Assembly (NCBI GenBank): GCA_001632435.1
Contig: KV424033.1
Span: forward strand, 1-64,000
Source of the DNA: Calocera cornea HHB12733
Lineage: Eukaryota; Basidiomycota; Dacrymycetes; Dacrymycetales; Dacrymycetaceae
DNA: 64,000 bases
Reading direction: 5' to 3'
The notes under the pieces were generated by a model. The model was not told where the DNA came from. It saw nothing but the letters and a program-made list of their open reading frames with translations, and searched no databases. Within the stretch, counting starts at the first letter, position 1. Each line of letters starts with the position of its first letter. Positions 56,433 through 64,000 of the stretch are shown here, in pieces. The translations under genes were made by a program, and so were the position numbers.

Positions 56433-56774
56433 ACTTATTTCTGTGGCAGCAGTAGGTCAGTGGCGAATGGAAAGGAGGAAGTGAGAGCCGAAGTTGAGCC
56501 AACGTTTGAGGGGTATGGTTGCTGCCGGTTATTGGCCACCTTCCTCACTCGACCGAAGTACTTTCAGGCCTTTAGGCAGTCAATCCGAGGTTGCTCATGC
56601 CGAGGTTCTGAGAGTCTAGAGAATCGATGCCGTTGCTAGGCCGAAAAACAGCCCTCTCCAATGGGCACGGAGGGGAAGGGATGATGATAGTGAACGCCAG
56701 ACGTCTCCTTTCCACCGAAAACATGCTTGTTCCCTATGTAAGAGGTTGCCATCAGGTGAACAGGGGTTCGGCCA

Positions 56775-56797
56775 GGGGGGGGGGGGGGGGGGGGGGG
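56775..56797. repeat. 23-nt G homopolymer
   Basis: An unbroken run of 23 G. It can form quadruplexes and is prone to length errors, both biologically and in sequencing. Confidence 0.95.
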
Positions 56798-57165
56798 AGG
56801 TCGAATGATGAGGGGCATCGACGGCCTTGATGCGTCGCTTGCTATGTATTGCTCCGTGGATAAGCCAAACATTCGCCTACAGCAGCAGCGACACGCGATG
56901 GCAAGTGCGTCACTGTCCAACGATGGGAAATGCGCGGCATCGCTGGTGTTGCCGTCCTGCTCAGAAAGCAGCCGCGCTCGCGCGTTTCAAGGAGGGGAAA
57001 TATCATACATTCAGAACACAGATCCGGACAATCATCCTCATACCGACTCATGACAATACGGGAAAGCGTGACAAGGCAAGTGGGAGTAGAGACAGTCGGG
57101 GGGCCGGGCGGTGTCTACGGCGCGCGCGCAAAAGGGGCTCGCGGGGTAGGAGCGCGCGAAAACGC

Positions 57166-57689
57166 TTATTTGTGGAAGGACTTGACTATCGGGACGATGA
57201 TGATGACGAGGAGGACTGCGATGCCGACACCGATGAGGATGCGCATCTACCAGACGGGTCAGCGAAGGTCGAAGAGTGCCTTCTCGTGTTTCCAGTGCGG
57301 ACCGGAAAACACGGAGAAGGCGCATATATGCAGACGAACGCACCTTCATGTCCTTCCACCACATGTTCTTCCGAACGCGGTTCGCGCCGCGCCTGAAGCC
57401 TTGTGCGGACATGGCAAGGTTATCTGCATGGGATATGTCAGCTCGAAGTCGACGCGCACTTGTGAGACAACGGGGGCGTACCGGTCTTGTCGCGGAGCAC
57501 GTCGATCCTTTCCCCTCGCTCGGCAACCTTGGTGATGTTCTCCCTCATGATGCCGACGGTGTCGTCAATCTGCTGCTGGATGGCAGCAGTCTTGCTGTTG
57601 CCCGGCGCTGCGGGGCCGGACGCAGCGGGTGGTGCTCCCGACGAGGAGCTGCCGCGCGGGACGTAGGGGTCGTATGGTTCGCTGGACAT
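57166..57689 (-). CDS. synaptobrevin/VAMP-type R-SNARE (Snc-like)
   Basis: Vesicle R-SNARE for fusion of secretory and endocytic vesicles with the plasma membrane. Start [20 protein letters not shown], a Pro/Ser/Ala-rich variable region, then the SNARE motif from [20 protein letters not shown] to [17 protein letters not shown], with the central-layer Arg in [33 protein letters not shown] and a C-terminal anchor [20 protein letters not shown] ending VKSFHK complete it. Three exons: introns near 57432-57490 (after DKTD) and about 57248-57347 (between KDMK and MRIL) have GT/AG ends. About 120 residues, typical of Snc1/2. Tail-anchored, with no N-terminal longin domain. The stop is TAA at 57166-57168. 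Confidence 0.92.
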
Positions 57690-58425
57690 GTTTGATTCTA
57701 CGTGAAGAAAGTGCGCGTCAGAGCGTGTCCTGCACGGCTGACAGCAAAAGGACGTGCGAAGGTGGTGGTTGTATGAAAGAGGGGAGAAGAGGTGCTTACT
57801 TTGGCGGCTGCGTGGGTTTTGAGTGCTGCGGGTTGCAAGGAGAGATGCGGTGGAGACGGTGCGACGGTGGGCAGAGGCGGTGAGCGTTCGGGGAGCGGGA
57901 GCGGACGGTGGTCTTTGACACGCCTGCGATGACGACCCCCGCGCCCCTCGGCGCCACCCGGAAGGATTTATCCGGGGGCAGATTCACCACTCGGAAGGGG
58001 CCGGGCGCACGGCGCCGGCAAGCACCTAGCTCGCGTTTACGTCCGTTACTGCAACAGCTGTTTTGCAGATACAACCGGACAGCTGGTCCTTGCAGCTGCA
58101 GAACATTCCTATGACATGATGACGTCCAACGTCAATGTTGCGTCTGCAACTTTCGATCACGTATTATTGATACTTTATGATTTTTCCCCATATTTTGGAG
58201 AAAAAAGAAAAAAAAACCTGTCCAAGCTGACCACTTTCTGTTTTTACGGAGCAAGAAACACGGATACAAATCTATATCAGCAGCAACATTGAGGACGAAT
58301 CACATAACCCCGTTTGAATCCGTGGAAGCAGGTGGAACGTTGAGGCAGATGATCCGATATTTTGAATCCGTCACGGCTGCAAAATCATTGGGCATTCAGG
58401 TACCCCTCGATTGCCTCCGTAGCGG
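57690..58425. other. intergenic between divergent genes
   Basis: Upstream of both the synaptobrevin gene (-) and the next gene (+). G+C-rich to about 58.1 kb, then AT-rich (A/T runs at 58185-58220). No gene supported. Confidence 0.5.
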
Positions 58426-58524
58426 GTGCTGTCGAAAGTGACACGCGGACGCGTTCGCCACTGGGCGCGATCTTCGTCTTCATCTTCGACTATCAATAAG
58501 CTGCTGGACACTTATTCGAGCACG

Positions 58525-60464
58525 ATGTCTGCTAGGGAGACAGCAGATGACTTCTTAGATTATGTGGCGTGGTCTGCTCGGAAATCGAAGAAATGGACGA
58601 AGATGATCGAATCGGCAAAGTCGTATGTGATCGTGAGTAGGTAGATTCGTTTTCGCGTTCATCGACACTGAATCTCTTTGTAGAGGAAGATTACTGAGAA
58701 GCTCGACGATGATATTACGCGATGGCCTCTTCTGACAAGAGAGATGAAGAAGATCATGGACCCGAAGTGGCTCAAGGATACCGAGACCAAGTGGAAGAGC
58801 CATCAAGGAGAAGCCGAACAGAGGATGAAGCCAAGCGAACGCTTCGGCGTCTATGTGAAAATGTCGACGGAGGGAGGCAATAAGTGGACTGAAGCTGTTT
58901 CGCAGAAGAAGAAGACTATCGAGGTGCGCTGCTTGATGTCTGTATCACGCTTATAAATGCTGACAGACCCTCGTAGAAAACTATCAAGGAAGTCATCGAG
59001 GGAGATATCGGGCAGTGGGATCGGATGACCGACAACATGAAAAAGCTGATGGACGCTGGCTGGAGGGAGTCGACCGAATTACTTTTTGGAGAGCACATGA
59101 TGGCGTTGACCAAGGCAGTGAGTATTCAAAGGCCAAATATCAGAGTCATTCTGATCAGGATCTTACAGCTGGAGTCGTCTCAAGAAACTGGACCGGCAAC
59201 GTCGCAAACGAAGCGGACAGTGAGTATTGATAGTGTGCATGAATTCTGGTACTAATGAAGACGCATAGATATCGGTCAACTCTAGCACGGGCGGTGACAA
59301 TAAGGCTGACGATAAGCCTGACTCCATCGCCTTTCATACGCGTAGTCAAACCACCTCCAGCATTCGAGTTATCGAACCAGAAGACGTCGGCCAAACTTTC
59401 AAGAAGACTGCTGCAGCCGCTGCGACTAACAAGAAGGAGTATCTGAAGATAGCTGTACCTTTCAACCCTGCGACACAGCATGGACGTACAAAAGCTATAC
59501 CGGCAAGTATGAACCAAACCGTCTTGAAGCCGTCTATCAAGAAGTCTGATGGAACTACGCATATGATGCGCGTCGGGCCGAAACTATTTCTTAGCTTGGC
59601 CCAGCGGATTGTGATTGCGGACGTCCTTCCATCTGCAGACCGCATCGAGGTACCTCCCACTTATACAGATGCGGACGAGCCCGACGGAGCGGAGATTTTT
59701 GAAGGCTGGGTAAGGACGCAATATTATGTTGAAGACGACACACTGATCATCACCAGTGTCAATACTGTATCGATAAGTGGAACGAGGATAAACTGAAGCA
59801 TCACAAAAAGCGCTCGGAGCGTACAATGTGCGGTGGACCTGTGATGGACACCGACAAAGCACATTTCGGGTGTTGGACTTGTCGTGCTAAGCGGAGCAAC
59901 CAAGGCGCATGTCCGTTCTACAAGGGTGCGAGTCTACTTTACCTTTATGTGGAAACATGCTAACGCAGATAACAGCATACAAGGAAGCTTACGATCGCGT
60001 GAAAGAATCAGGAGGAGATGAAGAGCGTACTGAAGGTGCCATGAAGAAACGAAAACGCGAAATTGAAGCCGCACGAGAGTCCGATGACACCAAACCGAGG
60101 AAGAGGCGCAAGCAGCGACGCTACGGCGAAGATGGCGATGAAGTCGAATACGACGATCCTGACGATCACAATGCGGGCGACGAGCGGGACGATGACGAAG
60201 GCGGAAGGGCTGAGCATGATGAAGACGATCTGAAGCACCGTTTGGCCTTTGGTAGGCTAAGCCAACTACGTTACTGAAGGCAAGCTGAATAATGAGGAAG
60301 CAGGTAACCTTATCAGCGAGCTGAAGCAGCATATCGTCCCGTTGAAGACGGAGATGAAAAAGTTGAGGAAGAAGCACAACAATCCCGAGATCAACGATCT
60401 AGATGATAATGTCCATCATATCAGCTCGCTTTTGAAGCAATGGGATAAGAAGATGGAAGCGTGA
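58525..60464 (+). CDS. hypothetical lysine-rich protein with Cys cluster
   Basis: Not recognised. About eight exons. Start at 58525 (MSARETADDFLDYVAWSARK) or upstream at 58426. The N-terminal half is helical and Lys/Trp/Met-rich (LLTREMKKIMDPKWLKDTET, GDIGQWDRMTDNMKKLMDAG). A middle region includes YLKIAVPFNPATQHGRTKAI and HMMRVGPKLFLSLAQRIVIA. Then follows a short Cys-containing segment (MCGGPVMDTDKAHFGCWTCR, with a further GACPF), a strongly basic then acidic tail (KPRKRRKQRR; DDEGGRAEHDEDD), and a last exon with ELKQHIVPLKTEMKKLRKKH, probably a coiled coil. The CxxC-type Cys and basic tract suggest nuclear zinc/DNA binding, which is inference. A distant partial copy lies at the right edge of the window. 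Confidence 0.6.
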
Positions 60465-60911
60465 GTCGAGGCCGAGCTGTGTTCTAGTGGGAAAATATGG
60501 AGCGCCATGATTTCTGTTTCTAAACGTGCTGTACACGATGAGTTGATGTATCTGTCAACCAAGAATGTGCCGTGTCACAATTCATCTTTCTGATAGTTCT
60601 AGATACCTTGACAATAGATCTTCGGTCATGTCCATTGTTAGTGAACGAGCGAGTCGCGTCTTACGAAACATAGTCCAGATTCCTGACGACCGCTGATGTT
60701 CAGGACAATATCAAGGAGTATCACTGTCCAAACGGACGTGACTGCATCTGACAACGCATATAAGGTGACAACAACGAGGTCCACAGGCGACATTCTTATT
60801 CAGCTATCTACTGTCTGTTAAGAAGACATGTTTAACGATTCTGCAGGAGGAGACTTCTTATTCGAAAAGCATACAAAAGAAACAGAGTGACAAATCAGTG
60901 TAACAACGACC
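60465..60911. other. intergenic
   Basis: No gene or repeat recognised between two convergent genes. Confidence 0.5.
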
Positions 60912-61434
60912 TCAAACGGAAAAAGAGGAACTGTAGACACCGCCAACGAGACCCGATCCTACGTTGTCAGCATGACGCGTAGCCAACATAATCCCCTCAT
61001 TTTGAAGTCCGTCAATATCGGTGCATCGAATGATGCCGCGATTGTTGAGAAGCCGGATAGCGGCGCGAACCCAAATGCGACAGGTGAATTCGACATTGCC
61101 TTCCTCGATGGGTGTAGTCATTGGAAGTGTGGACAGCAGCGTATTCAGATGCACTGTAAATCGATGAGTAATAGCGCACTAACTGTGACACAACGAACGC
61201 ACCTTGGTCATGATAATTGCTGATCTTCACCGCAATCACAGAGGTGTTCGACATGACCATATCCCAAAGACGATATTCGTACATCCAACCGGGTCGCTGT
61301 GTCGCATGAAAGAGGTAAGTTTCTTCAGACGTCGTATCCGTGGAGCAGAGCATCCAATGGAAGGTACCGGGTTCCATGCGATAAGACAGCACCAAGTAAA
61401 GACCAGTGACAACGTCGTCGGCGTTCAGAGGCAT
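60912..61434 (-). CDS. conserved fungal hypothetical protein (DUF7770-like)
   Basis: Two exons, about 150 residues. Start MPLNADDVVTGLYLVLSYRM at 61434, then GTFHWMLCSTD, YLFHATQRPGWMYEYRLWDM and SVIAVKISNYHDQ. After an intron (donor GTGCGTTCG, about 61205) come LSTLPMTTPIEEGNVEFTCR, IWVRAAIRLLNNRGIIRCTD and a glycine-rich end GSGLVGGVYSSSFSV. The order FHW...FHAT...Y...FTCRIWV...AL.NRG resembles a family of about 160-residue basidiomycete proteins I recall as hypothetical; the domain name is a tentative match. No catalytic mechanism is known for it. Confidence 0.6.
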
Positions 61435-62030
61435 GATGGACGTCAATGTCAACGTGCTTGTAGGGCGAGTGCCAGCAGTGCAGATTATATTCGAGTCCGT
61501 CGAAGAAGGCAGCTGCGCATTCCGCGAAGAAGATTACAGGGTCCACGTGGATAAGTGCAGGCAGCAAGAAGCGCCAAATAAGCGAATATGGAGTTTAGAG
61601 GGAATCGGTAACATGCCATGAAAGCAGTCGATCGTCATTTCAGGGTACACAAATGACGTCTGATCGCAGATAAGTGATTGTTGAGAGCGAGACAGATACA
61701 TTGGTTATCACGAAATGTCAGTACCATGTTCAGTTATGCGCTTATATATTATGTACCAGTCAGACTGGACGCGTCCCACGCACGTGTCAGATACATCCGC
61801 TTTGCTGGCGAGGATGTCAGACACGCAAGCGCATGCGGGGGCACTGATACGCGATGTTCATGGTGACGACGACCAAGCGCATTATTGCCTAGGAGGATAC
61901 AGTCAACTTATTGGTGAGCCGAGCTGTGCACTGTAATTGAAAATAATATAGTTGACTTTTACATACGCAATAGAGGAGGCAGCTGCACGAGCCAAGCAAC
62001 AGACGCCAATCAAGAGCACCAGCATACACA
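61435..62030. other. intergenic between divergent genes
   Basis: No supported exon. TATA-like GCTTATATATTATG at about 61739-61752 lies about 280 bp upstream of the next ATG. Confidence 0.45.
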
Positions 62031-62972
62031 ATGGATGAAGAGTCGAATCAATACACCTGGCAGACCAGATCGGTGGACCGCGACATCGACATACTCGGTT
62101 CTGTATCTTCATGGATCTTAGCAATTATGCTATTGATGCATGCTATGATACGGAAACCCGGTGTCCTCCTTCACTTCCGCCTACCCCGCGTGAAGAGGGT
62201 GACGATGCTTCCATTTGGACTGGTTGCAAAGGCAACGACAACTCGGGAAGCGGACATCATGATCTTCCTCAATGATCATGAGGTTCGACTCGTACCCAGA
62301 GTGTTGGCATGTGTCCGCATACCCGAGCGGATCCAGAAGGCCTTTCATTGCGGAAACTACGCGAACGACGACTGCGTCATTCTTATTATGTCGCGACTTC
62401 AAGGAGATCCAATAGGGCATCGACTGACGAAGATGGACAAAATACAGCTGGACGCCCTCGCGAAGGACATATCGTCCGTGTTTCAAGTCATACGATCGCT
62501 GCAGCAACCAGACAAGTCTGTAAGCGGATTCGGGGGTCGACCTTGCATCTCATTCCAAATGTCGTTTGCCGAGTTTGGCCCTTTCAACACCGTCGCCGAA
62601 TTCAATAACTGGATGGAGGAAAGAGCCTCGAATCGCAGGGGGCCCGCAACACCAGCCCCACCGACCAGAGACGATAACCAGTCCATCTCATTTGCTCACG
62701 GCGATCTCACACCTCACAATCTTCTAATCGACAATTCTGGAAGACTGACAGGCATTATCGATTGGGAATGTGGAGGATGGATGCCTTCTCATTGGGACGG
62801 TGCATATGTTAGTTGGCAGCATCAACTGTATTGCGTTAACTGACAGACGTGCTAGGCGCAATTCATGTACCACCCTTACAAGCCATGGGTAAACATTATA
62901 AACCATGTTTTCAAAGATGAAACAGACGAGATTGAGATTGAGAAGAAGTGGTATCCGTACTGGAGTGAGTGA
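62031..62972 (+). CDS. aminoglycoside phosphotransferase (APH)-family protein
   Basis: Kinase-like fold; fungal members are very numerous and mostly of unknown substrate. From MDEESNQYTWQTRSVDRDID: a hydrophobic stretch (SVSSWILAIMLLMHAMI), LPFGLVAKATTTREADIMIF (nucleotide-binding lobe with Lys), PRVLACVRI, VILIMSRLQGDPIGHRL (hinge), FAEFGPFNTVAEFNNWMEER, then the catalytic loop FAHGDLTPHNLLIDNSGRLT and metal-binding IIDWECGGWMPSHWD. The HGDxxxxN and D of IDWE are intact. An intron near 62803-62859 (GTTAGT...GCTAG) leads to QFMYHPYKPWVNIINHVFKD and the stop at 62972. About 295 residues. The start is the first ATG of the open exon. Confidence 0.8.
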
Positions 62973-63563
62973 TTATGGATTGGGACGGACAACCGGATAT
63001 GTATATTGCCTTATGGACCGGCTCATGACGGTCTCGAGTATATCGGTTATGTAAAGACCCCGGCATTTTGGAAAGGCAGCTGATTAATAATCGACTCATG
63101 GTCCTTAAATTATATGCCACATGTTGCAACATGACGAACGAGTTCAATACGCAGATCGTAGAATGGATATACATCTGTACCAGAGGAAGCAGACGACACC
63201 GAGCCGCGTACACGTATGCTTGCAGTGCATATTTACGTCAGACCAGTGACTCAGCCACCGGATTGAAATTAGAACCCGCAGATAGGAAGCAAAGAACTCG
63301 AAAGTGTCTCTTCTGTTAGCAGCCATTGAGGGAGCGTATCTACGGAAGTGACCAGGTCTGTAGTTTGCCAAACGGTGAAGACTCGGAGAGATCACTGGAC
63401 TCACATACAAATCCGCTGGTTGGTTGAAGAAGTCCCCTACAGACAACGAGCGCTACGCAAGGGTATGTCAGTTCATCTACATTGTCATGATGCAGATACT
63501 GATTTGTATCGGTGTAGAACAGCCTGAAAGACTACGTTGAAGTTTACAGACAGACTGAAGGAG
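62973..63563. other. intergenic
   Basis: Only short open frames and no supported gene. The next gene probably begins somewhere here. Confidence 0.45.
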
Positions 63564-64000
63564 CTTTCTCGAGCAAAGTAGACTGCGGCTGAAGAAGTCG
63601 ATATATTAATTATGGAAGCGATAAAACGACATGAGACGATGAAGGTCGGTACCAGCGCATATAAACGGCCGTCTTTAGTTGACTGAGTATCACAGGATCT
63701 GACAAAATCAACAAAGGCGACAAAGACTTCGATTCCACTTCCAAAGCCGAAGGTCCACGTTGCACGAAAGGTGAGAAAAGGAGTTTCTGTTCTGGTCATG
63801 ATCCAAGATAACTGATTGTCAGCGTATAGACCATACCGCCTATATACGATGTCGAAGAAACTGCAAACCACGACACAGCTTCAGCATTACATTTCACTGT
63901 ACTTCCGGCGCCTGCTATCTACTACGGAAATCGTGGCGTGTTGTCAATGAACATGCTTCGTGCGATCACGCCTATCAAGCAAGTCGATGGTAACCTGATG
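63564..64000 (+). CDS. partial gene, distant paralogue of the lysine-rich protein (58525-60464)
   Basis: Cut by the window edge. Coding-like pieces are EEVDILIMEAIKRHETMK (about 63592-63643), TKATKTSIPLPKPKVHVARK and, after an intron (GTGAGAAAAG ... GTATAG, about 63770-63831), IPPIYDVEETANHDTASALH, FTVLPAPAIYYGNRGVLSMN and MLRAITPIKQVDGNLM at the edge. The last part aligns with KIAVPFNPATQHGRTKAIPA / SMNQTVLKPSIKKSDGTTHM of the neighbour in spacing and several residues. Start not found; kinship is by eye. Confidence 0.4.

Larger units (their letters stand above)
56360..57165. other. intergenic with G homopolymer
   Basis: No gene supported on either strand. It contains the promoter of the small minus gene and a 23-nt G run at 56775-56797. 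Confidence 0.5.

Noticed and set aside
56775..56797. Telomere-like or rDNA tract
   Set aside because: It is a pure G homopolymer, not a TTAGGG-type repeat, and lies between ordinary genes.

Overview
The window is nuclear DNA of a filamentous basidiomycete, most likely an agaricomycete. Genes on both strands carry many short introns (about 45-65 nt, GT...AG, CTNAC/CTGAC-type branch points). The conserved genes are eukaryotic: RAD17, a GGA-type VHS/GAT adaptor, POL2, MO25/HYM1 and a synaptobrevin. Several hypothetical proteins are of a kind common in these fungi. No rRNA, tRNA, CRISPR array or bacterial-type operon was seen. Most CDS spans below include introns; splice sites were read by eye.

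Layout. (1) 0.5-10.8 kb is mainly conserved: RAD17 (+), three small tandemly duplicated TATA-driven genes (-), a ketopantoate-reductase-family gene (+) and a GGA-like adaptor (-). (2) 10.8-42.6 kb is an accessory island. Its left end holds an inward-reading HECT-type E3 ligase with a SUMO-interaction-like motif and a TCF catalytic motif. Its right end holds an inward-reading DDE integrase with a helix-turn-helix, plus a gene of unknown function. Inside these are two minisatellite arrays, each broken by an assembly gap. Their 15-bp core is shared but in opposite orientation, so they form a large inverted pair. Between the arrays are about nine genes without recognisable family and one PIF1-like helicase. 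The arrangement suggests a large composite mobile element, or nested remains of one, inserted between GGA and POL2. I did not find terminal repeats or a target-site duplication by eye. (3) 43.4-52.2 kb is conserved again: the catalytic subunit of DNA polymerase epsilon, complete at about 2225 residues, then MO25. (4) 52.7-64 kb mixes a duplicated F-box gene pair (first copy frameshifted by a 47-bp deletion), a small hypothetical gene, an SNC-type synaptobrevin, a lysine-rich hypothetical gene with a distant partial copy at the right edge, a small conserved fungal gene and an APH-family kinase-like gene.

Working together: RAD17 and POL2 both act at the replication fork and in checkpoint control, and GGA and synaptobrevin both act in Golgi/endosome/plasma-membrane traffic. 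There is no sign that these neighbours are co-regulated. The island genes are the part of the window most likely to hold undescribed biology.
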